A stretch of DNA of 55,622 bases, from contig USAN01000014.1 of the NCBI GenBank assembly GCA_900552645.1, positions 1 through 55,622 on the forward strand, written 5' to 3'. Under the pieces are notes generated by a model. It worked only from the letters and a program-made list of their open reading frames with translations. It was not told where the DNA came from and searched no databases. Positions 7,746-15,811 of this stretch are shown one piece after another; position 1 is the first letter of the stretch; every line of letters begins with the position of its first letter. A program made the translations under genes and the position numbers. This stretch comes from an uncultured Bacteroides sp. GTDB lineage: Bacteria; Bacteroidota; Bacteroidia; Bacteroidales; Bacteroidaceae.

Positions 7746-9548
7746 CTCTTTTATAAGTTTTACAAACTCTTTTCCGTATTTGTCTCTTTTGTATTCACCT
7801 ATACCACTTATTTCGCCGAAAGCCTCGATAGTAGAAGGCGCATGTATTGCAAGCAAATGAAGAGTTTTATCCGAGAATACTATATAAGGAGGAATAGCTT
7901 GTTGATCTGCTAGTTTCTTTCTTAGAATCCTTAGTTCTTCAAACAGATCTTTGTTCTCGCCCTCGGTCGACATAGGTAGATTGAATAGTGCCGGTTCTAC
8001 AGTTTTCTTTTTCTTCTTGGCTATATTTTCCTGCTTTTCTTCTCGGCGGATTACTACTAACATGGCCGGTTCTTTATTGAAAAGTATGTTTTTACCTGAC
8101 TCGGTTATTTTAAGGTGATTATTCTCATTATAAGCAATTTCAAAATAACCTAAATTAAGCATCTGGAGAAGATAATCCTGCCAATCGCGAGCCGGAATGT
8201 CTCGTCCTACTCCAAAAGTTTTTAGCTTGCTGTATTCCTTATTTACTATATCCTGAGAATAATTACCACGTAATATATCAACTAGATTATGCGTACCAAT
8301 CTGCTGATCTGTTCTTATAATGGCACTTAATGCTTTCTGAACAATTATTGTTCCATCAAAACGTTGTGGAGGGTTGCGACATACATCACAATGACCACAG
8401 TCGTGATCCATGATCTCTCCAAAGTAGTTAAGCAATATTCTACGTCGGCAAATATCGGCTTCTGCATATTGTTGCATTCGGTGAAGTTTTTCAAGATTAA
8501 TATCTTGTTGCTTACTGTCCATTGCAAACTTGGTAAGCAGTACTAAATCACCTATGGAATAAAATAGCAGAGTATCACTGTCTAAGCCATCTCGGCCGGC
8601 GCGGCCTATTTCCTGATAAAAACTTTCTATACTTTTAGGCATGTTATAATGAATAACCCAACGTACATTCGATTTATCTATTCCCATGCCAAAAGCAACA
8701 GTGGCGCATACTACCTGAGTACGATCATTTATAAAATCTTCCTGAGCTTTGTCACGTGCTCCGCTACTTAAACCAGCATGATATATAGAAGCATTTATAC
8801 CGTTTTTTCTTAACATTTCTGCTACGCTCTCAGTCTTGCTTCGACTCATGCAATAGATTATTCCACATTCTTTTTTTCTTTTTGATATGAAATCAAGAAT
8901 AGCTTTCGACTTTTCTTTTTGCTGATATCCTCTTTTAACTTCAAGATTAAGATTAGGACGGTCAAAAGAAGAAATAAATATTTTTGGATCACGCAGATTA
9001 AGCTGAGAAATAATATCCTTGCGAGTTATTTTGTCGGCAGTAGCGGTAAGAGCAACAATAGGTACTGAAGGAAATTCATTTCTTATAGTTTTGAGTTGAG
9101 TATACTCGGGGCGGAAATCATGTCCCCACTGAGATATACAGTGAGCTTCGTCTATAGCAAACAAAGCTATCTTTATATCTCTTAAAAGAAAATTGATTTC
9201 GGACAATAACCTTTCCGGTGATATGTAAAGAAGTTTAATCTTTCCTTGTATACAGTCACGTTTTAAATTGAAGTTTTCGTTATCGTTATTTGTACTGTTT
9301 AAGGCACGAGCATAAATTCCGTTAGCTTGTAAACTTTCTACCTGGTCTTTCATCAATGATATAAGAGGAGATACTACAATTGTTATTCCATCCATCAATA
9401 ATGATGGTAATTGGTAACATATTGATTTTCCACCTCCTGTTGGCATAAGCACCAACGTATCCTTTTTTTCAATAATATTCGATATTATATCCTTCTGTAG
9501 CGGTCTGAAAGTGTCGTAGCCAAAGTATGATTTTAATGTATGTAGCAT
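7731..9548 (-). CDS. recQ: ATP-dependent DNA helicase RecQ
   Basis: RecQ unwinds DNA 3' to 5' in recombination and repair of stalled forks. All expected parts are present in 605 residues: Walker A MPTGGGKS (K41), the DEAH box in DEAHCISQWGHDFRPEY, helicase motif VI in QEIGRAGRDG, the RecQ zinc-binding cysteines in CRRRILLNYFG and CGHCDVC (around residues 367-390), a winged-helix RQC region and a C-terminal HRDC domain (about residues 525-600). The length suits the full-length RecQ-RQC-HRDC type. It is transcribed leftwards from a -7 box at 9584-9591 and converges on the TPR gene. Confidence 0.95.
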   Translation of the reverse strand: MLHTLKSYFGYDTFRPLQKDIISNIIEKKDTLVLMPTGGGKSICYQLPSLLMDGITIVVSPLISLMKDQVESLQANGIYARALNSTNNDNENFNLKRDCIQGKIKLLYISPERLLSEINFLLRDIKIALFAIDEAHCISQWGHDFRPEYTQLKTIRNEFPSVPIVALTATADKITRKDIISQLNLRDPKIFISSFDRPNLNLEVKRGYQQKEKSKAILDFISKRKKECGIIYCMSRSKTESVAEMLRKNGINASIYHAGLSSGARDKAQEDFINDRTQVVCATVAFGMGIDKSNVRWVIHYNMPKSIESFYQEIGRAGRDGLDSDTLLFYSIGDLVLLTKFAMDSKQQDINLEKLHRMQQYAEADICRRRILLNYFGEIMDHDCGHCDVCRNPPQRFDGTIIVQKALSAIIRTDQQIGTHNLVDILRGNYSQDIVNKEYSKLKTFGVGRDIPARDWQDYLLQMLNLGYFEIAYNENNHLKITESGKNILFNKEPAMLVVIRREEKQENIAKKKKKTVEPALFNLPMSTEGENKDLFEELRILRKKLADQQAIPPYIVFSDKTLHLLAIHAPSTIEAFGEISGIGEYKRDKYGKEFVKLIKEITGK

Positions 9549-9583
9549 AATGTTAATTAAAAAAATAATAGAATTAACTTTTA

Positions 9584-9591
9584 CAAAGTTA
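9584..9591 (-). promoter_or_regulatory. recQ -7 box
   Basis: Read on the minus strand this is TAACTTTG, a perfect TAnnTTTG, about 36 bases upstream of the recQ ATG. Confidence 0.65.
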
Positions 9592-9791
9592 ATAAAACTT
9601 TGTCTCTTTACTATATAAATATATCATTAAATAATATTTTCAAATATGAAAGATTAATTATCTGCTATTATTGATATCGATTCTCAATTGTAGTTTATAG
9701 CTTGTTTTTTAATAAATTGGATAGAATTTGAGTATAAATTAGTTGTAAGTTTTTTGTTGTGATTATTTAAGAAAAATAATTAATAAAAAAA
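9592..9791. other. AT-rich intergenic region between divergent recQ and AraC-like gene
   Basis: Between the two promoters I see only A+T-rich DNA with no ORF and no convincing hairpin. Confidence 0.5.
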
Positions 9792-9823
9792 TTTGTTTAA
9801 GACAAAAAGAATAATCATTTTTG
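9792..9823 (+). promoter_or_regulatory. Promoter of the AraC-like gene
   Basis: TTTG at 9792-9795 is followed 20 bases later by CATTTTTG (9816-9823), which keeps the TTTG half of the -7 box. The predicted start near 9829 leaves a leader of about 39 bases. Confidence 0.55.
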
Positions 9824-9867
9824 CAGACAAATTATCTGTTACAGTAATTTAACTAACCAAAAAACTT

Positions 9868-10335
9868 ATGAGCGACGCGGAAAATCAAAATTTAAAACAA
9901 GAGGGAGGGACAGTAAAAAAACGTCCTTATAATCTTCGGGAAAAAAAAGACAAGAAGGCTGCTTACAGAACACTGATAAGAGCTGAACTTGCTGATGAAT
10001 TATACGACAAAATATTGAATATTGTTGTAGTTCAGAAAAAGTATAAGGATCCTAATTATTCGGCAAAAGATTTAGCAAAGGAATTGAAGACGAACACTCG
10101 TTATTTATCAGCAGTGGTTAATTCACGTTTTGGGATGAATTATTCATGTTTGTTAAATGAATACAGAATAAAAGATGCTTTACATTTATTGGTAGATAAA
10201 CGTTATGCAGACAAGAATGTGGAAGATATTAGTGCTATGGTGGGGTTTGCAAACCGTCAATCTTTTTATGCGGCATTCTATAAGACTATAGGAGAAACTC
10301 CTAATACTTATAGAAAGAAAAACTTACCTAAATAA
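9868..10335 (+). CDS. Small AraC-type DNA-binding protein
   Basis: The 155-residue protein is a stand-alone AraC/XylS helix-turn-helix domain (about residues 55-152). The first HTH is in YSAKDLAKELKTNTRYLSAVVN and the second in VEDISAMVGFANRQSFYAAFYKTIGETPNTYRK, which contains the usual conserved phenylalanine and proline positions. The first 45 residues are highly charged and lysine-rich, and there is no ligand-binding or sensor domain, so it cannot be a classical sugar-responsive AraC. It may respond through a partner, or act as a constitutive regulator. A terminator-like hairpin follows at 10354-10381. Its target is unknown. Confidence 0.85.
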   Translation: MSDAENQNLKQEGGTVKKRPYNLREKKDKKAAYRTLIRAELADELYDKILNIVVVQKKYKDPNYSAKDLAKELKTNTRYLSAVVNSRFGMNYSCLLNEYRIKDALHLLVDKRYADKNVEDISAMVGFANRQSFYAAFYKTIGETPNTYRKKNLPK

Positions 10336-10353
10336 TAAATGATACTTAACATG

Positions 10354-10383
10354 AAAAAGGAAAACAATTGTTTTCCTTTTTTT
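10354..10383 (+). terminator. Terminator hairpin just upstream of the DPP III gene
   Basis: A perfect 14-bp palindromic arm pair centred on CAATTG runs into a T run. It follows the AraC-like gene, but it ends only 25 bases before the DPP III start codon, so it may also control readthrough into that gene. Confidence 0.75.
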
Positions 10384-10408
10384 ATTCAAACACAAATATT
10401 TAAATGTA

Positions 10409-12457
10409 ATGAAGAAACAAATTTTAATGGGAGTGATAGGAGGGACTATGTTAATGAGTTGTGGTAATACAAAGACAGTATCTCATGATACTGACAATTT
10501 TAAATATACTGTAGAGCAGTTTGCCGATTTGCAGCTACTGCGTTATAAAGTTACTGGATTTGAAAATCTTGATCTTAAGCAGAAAGAGTTGATATATTAT
10601 TTAACCCAGGCTGCATTGGAAGGTCGTGACATTTTGTTTGATCAGAATGGAAAGTATAACCTTGCAATACGCAAGATGTTGGAAGAAGTTTATGTATCAT
10701 ATAATGGAGATAAAAGTGATACCAATTTTGTAAATATGGAAACTTACCTGAAAAGGGTATGGTTCTCTAATGGTATTCATCATCATTATGCATGCGATAA
10801 GTTTGTTCCGGGCTTTAGCCAAGAATTTCTTAAAAAACAACTTGAAAATATTGACAAGGCAAAGTTGCCTCTTTGCGAGGGACAAAGTGTAGAAGAATTC
10901 TGCAATGAAATATTTCCTGTTATATTCGATCCCAAAGTTATGCCTAAGCGCGTAAATCAAGCCGATGGACAGGATTTAGTACTAACCTCTGCGTCAAATT
11001 ATTATGAGGGATTAACCCAGAAAGAGGCTGAAGATTTCTATGGAGCACAGAAAAATCCTAATGATACAATGCCGGTTATGTTTGGAATGAATAGTCGACT
11101 TGTAAAGGAAAATGGAAAGATATATGAGAAGGTTTGGAAATCGGGAGGATTGTATGGTGCAGCAATTGATAAAATAATCAATTGGTTGCAGAAAGCGTCG
11201 CAAGTTGCCGAGAATAACAATCAGAAAGCAGTTATAGATAAACTTATTCAGTTTTATAAAGACGGTAATCTGAAAACATTTGACGAATATGCGATTCTGT
11301 GGGTAAAGGATCTTGATTCAAGAATTGATTTCGTGAACGGATTTACAGAGAGTTATGGAGATCCTCTTGGATTGAAGGCAAGTTGGGAATCTATCGTAAA
11401 TTTTAAAGATATTGAGGCTACAAAGCGTACCGAAGCCATAAGTAATAATGCACAATGGTTTGAAGATAATTCTCCGGTTGACAAGAAATTCAAGAAGGAG
11501 ACTGTAAAGGGTGTATCAGCTAAAGTAATAACTGCAGCTATTTTAGGAGGTGATTTGTATCCCGCTACTGCTATTGGAATAAATCTTCCTAACTCAAACT
11601 GGATTAGAAGCGTACACGGATCTAAATCTGTTACTATTGGCAATATTACAGATGCTTACAATAAAGCTTCTCATGGAAATGGATTTGCACAGGAATTTGC
11701 TTATAGCCAGAATGAAATTGACTTGATAGATAAATATGCTGATATTACTGATGATCTTCATACAGACTTACACGAATGTTTGGGTCATGGTTCGGGGCAA
11801 TTATTGGCTGGAGTAGATCCAGATGCATTAAAGGCTTATGGGTCTACTATTGAAGAAACTCGTGCCGATTTGTTCGGGTTGTACTATTTACCTGATACTA
11901 AATTGGTAGAGCTTAATCTTACTCCTGATAAAGAAGCATATAAGGCTGCTTATTATACATACATGATGAATGGATTGATGACACAGCTGGTACGTATTGA
12001 ATTGGGTAATAATGTAGAAGAGTCTCATATGCGTAACCGTCAACTTATAGCTAGATGGGCATTCGAAAAAGGAAAGAATGACAATGTGGTAGAGTTGGTT
12101 AAAAAGGATGGAAAGACTTATGTAAGAATAAACAATTATGAAAAATTACGTAACCTATTTGGTGAGCTACTTGCAGAAATTCAGAGAATAAAGAGTGAAG
12201 GAGATTTTGAAAGTGCACGTAGTATTGTAGAAAACTATGCGGTGAAAGTTGATCCTGAATTACATAAGGAGATTCTTGCACGTTACGAAAAGCTTCATTT
12301 GGCTCCATACAAGGGGTTTGTTAATCCTATATATACTCTTGTAAAAGATGAGAAAGGTAATGTAAAAGATGTGAAAGTTTCGTATGAAGAAGGATATGCA
12401 GAACAGATGTTGCGTTATAGTAAAGAGTATGCAAACCTTCCTTATATAAATGAATAA
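10409..12457 (+). CDS. Dipeptidyl peptidase III (M49), predicted lipoprotein
   Basis: DPP III cleaves dipeptides from the N-terminus of oligopeptides using one zinc ion. The M49 signature is complete: HECLGH at residues 455-460 (H455 and H460 ligands, E456 catalytic) and EETRAD at 482-487 with E483 as third ligand. The cysteine in the zinc motif also occurs in the characterised Bacteroides thetaiotaomicron enzyme. The N-terminus has a short hydrophobic stretch ending LMSCGN, a lipobox, so the enzyme is probably anchored in the outer or inner membrane facing the periplasm. Its 682 residues match the family. No promoter box is visible between the upstream hairpin and the ATG. The next gene overlaps its last eight bases. 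Confidence 0.92.
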   Translation: MKKQILMGVIGGTMLMSCGNTKTVSHDTDNFKYTVEQFADLQLLRYKVTGFENLDLKQKELIYYLTQAALEGRDILFDQNGKYNLAIRKMLEEVYVSYNGDKSDTNFVNMETYLKRVWFSNGIHHHYACDKFVPGFSQEFLKKQLENIDKAKLPLCEGQSVEEFCNEIFPVIFDPKVMPKRVNQADGQDLVLTSASNYYEGLTQKEAEDFYGAQKNPNDTMPVMFGMNSRLVKENGKIYEKVWKSGGLYGAAIDKIINWLQKASQVAENNNQKAVIDKLIQFYKDGNLKTFDEYAILWVKDLDSRIDFVNGFTESYGDPLGLKASWESIVNFKDIEATKRTEAISNNAQWFEDNSPVDKKFKKETVKGVSAKVITAAILGGDLYPATAIGINLPNSNWIRSVHGSKSVTIGNITDAYNKASHGNGFAQEFAYSQNEIDLIDKYADITDDLHTDLHECLGHGSGQLLAGVDPDALKAYGSTIEETRADLFGLYYLPDTKLVELNLTPDKEAYKAAYYTYMMNGLMTQLVRIELGNNVEESHMRNRQLIARWAFEKGKNDNVVELVKKDGKTYVRINNYEKLRNLFGELLAEIQRIKSEGDFESARSIVENYAVKVDPELHKEILARYEKLHLAPYKGFVNPIYTLVKDEKGNVKDVKVSYEEGYAEQMLRYSKEYANLPYINE

Positions 12458-13121
12458 TATGGATGTAAACCAAACAGTAAAAGATATTAAAGCGCAATTC
12501 CGTTTATATATGAACGGAATTGCTTCGCAAAGTATGCGAGAAAAAGGATTAGGCTATAAGTTGAACTTTGGTATTGAGTTGCCTAGAATAAAAGAAATAG
12601 CAAATAAATATGAGAAGAATCATCAGCTTGCTCAGGAATTATGGAAAGAAAACATAAGAGAGTGCAAAGTGATGGCTACTCTTTTGCAGCCAGTCGATTC
12701 ATTCTATACTGAGATTGCCGATATATGGATGGATGATGTTCAGAATAGCGAGATAGCTGAATTGCTTTGTATGAATCTTCTTCAAAACTTACCATATGCA
12801 TCACAGAAGTCATTCGAATGGATAGCTTCAGATAGGAAATATTATCAGTTTTGCGGATATATGGTAATGGCTAGACTTCTTATGAAGGGAATGGTTCTCA
12901 ATGAAAGAGCCGAAGCTGAATTGTTAGATCAGGCTATTGTATCACTTCAGGAAGATGATATGCTTATAAAAAGAGCAGCTTCTACCGTAATAAAAAAGTT
13001 TGCTCATCAAAACAAGGATAATGCCAAAAAAGTGAATAAGTTTATTGCGCCACTTCTTAAATCGGCTAAAGATGAGACCGCTCTAGCAGCTGAGGATATA
13101 AAATTAGATATAGAATATTAG
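12450..13121 (+). CDS. AlkD-like HEAT-repeat DNA alkylation repair family protein
   Basis: This 223-residue, mostly alpha-helical protein has the HEAT-like repeats of the DNA alkylation repair (AlkD/AlkC) superfamily, with motifs such as GIELPRIKEIANKY, LWKENIRECKVMATLL and MLIKRAASTVIKKFAHQNK. In characterised members such a fold removes alkylated bases without base flipping; whether this more divergent Bacteroidota type does so is not known. Its start at 12450 overlaps the DPP III stop; an ATG at 12459, one base after that stop, is also possible. It is probably co-translated with DPP III. The superfamily is fairly sure, the catalytic activity is not. Confidence 0.75.
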   Translation: MNNMDVNQTVKDIKAQFRLYMNGIASQSMREKGLGYKLNFGIELPRIKEIANKYEKNHQLAQELWKENIRECKVMATLLQPVDSFYTEIADIWMDDVQNSEIAELLCMNLLQNLPYASQKSFEWIASDRKYYQFCGYMVMARLLMKGMVLNERAEAELLDQAIVSLQEDDMLIKRAASTVIKKFAHQNKDNAKKVNKFIAPLLKSAKDETALAAEDIKLDIEY

Positions 13122-13128
13122 AATTAAG

Positions 13129-13148
13129 TTTTTATGTTATCATAAAAA
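13129..13148 (+). promoter_or_regulatory. Palindromic operator candidate in the fur-type gene promoter
   Basis: TTTTTATG (13129-13136) and CATAAAAA (13141-13148) form an 8-bp perfect inverted repeat with a 4-base spacer. It covers the expected -33 region, four bases upstream of the -7 box at 13153. Fur-family proteins bind A+T-rich dyads of this size, so autoregulation is a reasonable inference. Confidence 0.5.
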
Positions 13149-13152
13149 GATT

Positions 13153-13160
13153 TAACTTTG
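13153..13160 (+). promoter_or_regulatory. -7 box of the Fur-family gene
   Basis: TAACTTTG is a perfect -7 match. Transcription would start near 13166, so an apparent TTG start at 13158 lies inside the promoter and the ATG at 13182 is the likely true start. Confidence 0.7.
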
Positions 13161-13181
13161 ACACCTGAACTGAGATCTGAA

Positions 13182-13646
13182 ATGGAAGAGAATGTTAAAG
13201 ATACAGTAAAGCAGATTCTTACAGACTATCTGCAGGCTAACAGGCATCGAAAGACACCTGAACGCTATGCTATACTCGATACTATATACTCCATTAAGGG
13301 TCATTTTGATATAGAAACCCTTTATCATTATATGGAAGATGAGGGAGAATTCAGAGTTAGTCGGGCAACCTTATATAATACTATTCTGCTTTTTATAGAT
13401 GCTAATCTAGTAATAAAACATCAATTCGGTAATTCTTCACAATATGAGCGTGCTTATAATAATGAGAATCATTTTCATATGATATGCATGCAGTGTGGAA
13501 AAGTAACTGAATTTCAGAATGATGAACTTAAGGATGCTATATTCAACGCTAAATTCAATAAATTTTACCCTTCACACTATTCCCTATATGTATATGGAAT
13601 GTGTCAGAAGTGTAATTTGGCAAAACGAAGGAAGAAAAATAAATAG
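13182..13646 (+). CDS. Fur-family transcriptional regulator
   Basis: Fur-family proteins are dimeric metal- or peroxide-sensing repressors. Starting at ATG 13182 the protein has 154 residues: an N-terminal winged helix (RKTPERYAILDTIYSIKGHFDIETLYHYMED, then VSRATLYNTILLFIDANLV) and a C-terminal dimerisation domain with two CxxC pairs (CMQCGK and CQKCN) that hold structural zinc. A histidine-rich segment, NENHFHMIC, carries regulatory metal ligands. A longer TTG start at 13158 is rejected because it falls within the -7 box. Whether it is a Fur, PerR or Zur type cannot be settled. A palindrome in its promoter (13129-13148) suggests autoregulation. purA follows after 18 bases and is probably co-transcribed. 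Confidence 0.88.
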   Translation: MEENVKDTVKQILTDYLQANRHRKTPERYAILDTIYSIKGHFDIETLYHYMEDEGEFRVSRATLYNTILLFIDANLVIKHQFGNSSQYERAYNNENHFHMICMQCGKVTEFQNDELKDAIFNAKFNKFYPSHYSLYVYGMCQKCNLAKRRKKNK

Positions 13647-13664
13647 ATATTAAAAGATAAAAAC

Positions 13665-14933
13665 ATGAAAGTAGATGTCTTGTTAGGTTTACAATGGGGA
13701 GATGAGGGCAAAGGTAAAGTTGTCGATGTGTTGACTCCACGTTATGATGTAGTTGCTAGATTTCAGGGTGGCCCAAATGCTGGTCATACTTTGGAATTTG
13801 AAGGTCAGAAATATGTTCTCCGCTCTATACCATCAGGTATTTTTCAGGGAGACAAAGTCAATATTATAGGAAATGGTGTAGTACTTGATCCTTCGTTGTT
13901 TAAAGGAGAAGCTGAATCTCTAGAAGCTAGTGGACATGCTTTGAAGGATAGACTACATATTTCCAAGAAGGCACATCTTATACTTCCTACTCATCGTATA
14001 CTTGATGCAGCTTATGAAGCAGCCAAAGGCGATTCTAAAGTGGGGACTACAGGTAAGGGTATAGGACCTACATATACAGATAAAGTTAGCCGTACCGGAT
14101 TGAGAGTAGGTGATATACTTCATGATTTTGATAAGAAATATGCTGCGGCAAAAGCACGTCATGAGGCTATCTTGAAAAGTCTTAATTACGAATACGATAT
14201 CACTGAGCTTGAAAAGCAGTGGATGGAAGGTATAGAATACCTTAAACAATTCCATTTAGTTGACAGTGAACAAGAAATAAATAATCTTTTGAAAGAAGAT
14301 AAGAGTGTATTGTGTGAAGGAGCTCAAGGTACAATGCTTGACATTGACTTTGGTTCTTATCCTTTCGTTACTTCTTCTAATACAGTCTGTGCAGGAGCAT
14401 GTACAGGTCTTGGCGTGGCTCCTAACAAGATTGGTGAAGTGTTTGGTATTATGAAGGCATATTGCACTCGTGTAGGTAGTGGTCCTTTCCCAACTGAACT
14501 TTTTGATGAAACTGGTAAGAGAATACGTGATCTTGGTCATGAATACGGAGCCGTTACTGGTCGCGAACGTCGTTGTGGATGGATTGATCTTGTTGCACTG
14601 AAATATTCTATCATGGTAAATGGTGTTACACAGCTCATAATGATGAAGAGTGATGTACTTGATGACTTTGAAACTATAAATGCATGTGTGGCCTACAAGG
14701 TTAATGGAGAAGAAGTAGATTATTTCCCTTACGATATTACTGAAGGTGTTGAGCCAATTTATGTTGAATTACCAGGTTGGAAGACAGATATGACAAAGAT
14801 GACTTCGGAGGATGAATTTCCTGAGGAGTTCAATGCATATGTTACTTTCTTGGAAGAACAATTGGAAACTCCTATCAAGATTATATCTGTAGGTCCGGAT
14901 CGTGATCAGACTATAGAACGATATATTGACTAA
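13665..14933 (+). CDS. purA: Adenylosuccinate synthetase
   Basis: PurA joins IMP and aspartate using GTP, the first committed step from IMP to AMP, in the cytosol. The N-terminal GTP-binding loop GLQWGDEGKGKVVD, the IMP-site motif GGPNAGHT, the central GTTGKGIGPTY and the late RCGWIDLVALKYS are all present. The 422 residues are typical. It lies 18 bases after the Fur-family gene and is followed by a terminator at 14956-14986. The pairing with a Fur-type regulator is also seen in other Bacteroidales, as far as I recall. Confidence 0.96.
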   Translation: MKVDVLLGLQWGDEGKGKVVDVLTPRYDVVARFQGGPNAGHTLEFEGQKYVLRSIPSGIFQGDKVNIIGNGVVLDPSLFKGEAESLEASGHALKDRLHISKKAHLILPTHRILDAAYEAAKGDSKVGTTGKGIGPTYTDKVSRTGLRVGDILHDFDKKYAAAKARHEAILKSLNYEYDITELEKQWMEGIEYLKQFHLVDSEQEINNLLKEDKSVLCEGAQGTMLDIDFGSYPFVTSSNTVCAGACTGLGVAPNKIGEVFGIMKAYCTRVGSGPFPTELFDETGKRIRDLGHEYGAVTGRERRCGWIDLVALKYSIMVNGVTQLIMMKSDVLDDFETINACVAYKVNGEEVDYFPYDITEGVEPIYVELPGWKTDMTKMTSEDEFPEEFNAYVTFLEEQLETPIKIISVGPDRDQTIERYID

Positions 14934-14955
14934 CTAATATTAGTATATTTATATT

Positions 14956-14986
14956 AAAGAGCATCCTTACTCAAGGGTGCTCTTTT
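14956..14986 (+). terminator. purA terminator
   Basis: AAAGAGCATCCTT (14956-14968) pairs with AAGGGTGCTCTTT (14973-14985), with one G-T wobble, then T residues follow. Confidence 0.9.
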
Positions 14987-15154
14987 CTGTTTATATACAT
15001 TGTCTTTTTCTGTGGAATAGTAAAAAATAGTAAGAGTAAGCATATGTATTATCAATTGCAAGAAATTTATTTTTTTATAGTATCTCTATGTGGTTTGAAT
15101 TTAATCTTGACTTTTAATATTCCATTTCTCCCTATAAAGTATTTATAATGTCAC

Positions 15155-15235
15155 ATCATTCACAATTTCACCGTGTTGATAACCAGTAGTTTATGTGTGA
15201 ACATTCCCCTCATATCATTCACACATCATTCACAC
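15155..15235 (+). repeat. Triplicate ATCATTCAC motif with hairpin
   Basis: ATCATTCACA occurs at 15155-15164, and ATCATTCACAC occurs twice in tandem at 15214-15224 and 15225-15235. In addition, ATGTGTGAA at 15193-15201 is the exact inverted complement of TTCACACAT at 15218-15226, giving a possible hairpin with a 16-base loop. The cluster resembles iteron-like protein-binding sites, but no replication or recombination gene is next to it. Confidence 0.6.
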
Positions 15236-15270
15236 TTAATAGTTGCCTCTCTTGTGTATTTTAAAGGTTC

Positions 15271-15354
15271 AATTGATGGGCACCAAATATAAATTGATGG
15301 GCACCAAATATAAATTGACGGCCTATAAATATAAATCGATGGGCACTAAACTAT
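15271..15354 (+). repeat. 21-base tandem repeat, four units
   Basis: Units start at 15271, 15292, 15313 and 15334. The first two are identical (they contain GATGGGCACCAAATA); the third and fourth are degenerate (GACGGCCTATAAATA and GATGGGCACTAAACT). The period is exactly 21 bases. Confidence 0.85.
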
Positions 15355-15724
15355 GGTTTAAATCCTTACAAAAGAGTTGCTACAAAATCTCACAGTTTTT
15401 ATTTTTAAATATTTGCAATTATAAATTTATATTATATAAAATAATGATATTAAATTGATAATAATAATAAATATTGTTTAAGATAAAATTCGTTTTTTGT
15501 AAAAAATGGATTGGTATAGTATCAAAATGATATTTGATATTTATATATATAAAAATAAGATATAATATAATTATTTATTGTTTATGAGATTCTAATTAAT
15601 ATATAAGTGATAATATGTAATAAAATACTGTATTATAGTATTTAATTGTAATATTTATATAGGAAGTAATTGTCGTAGATGTAGGTCATAAAAATACTAA
15701 AAATAAAAATAAAATAGAAAAATG

Positions 15725-15753
15725 TTTGAAATAAATAAAAATTAGTATATTTG
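15725..15753 (+). promoter_or_regulatory. susC promoter
   Basis: TTTG at 15725-15728 and TATATTTG at 15746-15753 (a perfect -7 box) with a 17-base spacer. Transcription would start near 15760, about 52 bases before susC. Confidence 0.75.
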
Positions 15754-15774
15754 CATCGAAATAAATAAAAATTA
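15728..15774 (+). repeat. 17-base direct repeat flanking the susC -7 box
   Basis: GAAATAAATAAAAATTA occurs at 15728-15744 and again, identical, at 15758-15774, exactly 30 bases apart and on either side of the -7 box. It may be a duplicated regulator site or a simple local duplication. Confidence 0.7.
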
Positions 15775-15811
15775 AGAATAGGTTTTGATTGTTTAACTAA
15801 AAGGGAGATTT

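Larger units (their letters stand above)
14987..15724. other. Repeat-containing intergenic region upstream of susC
   Basis: This stretch of more than 700 bases has no convincing gene. It contains three copies of ATCATTCAC, a 9-bp hairpin and a 21-base tandem repeat array (listed separately). An ORF at 15243-15458 exists only because the repeat is a multiple of three and open in that frame. The rest, 15360-15720, is plain AT-rich DNA. Confidence 0.6.

Noticed and set aside
13158..13181. TTG start giving a longer Fur-family protein
   Set aside because: The TTG is part of the -7 box TAACTTTG, so it lies upstream of the predicted transcript start.
15243..15458. 71-residue ORF over the 21-base tandem repeat
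   Set aside because: The frame is open mainly because the repeat period is a multiple of three; there is no promoter or plausible start region and the tail is AT-rich random-looking sequence.
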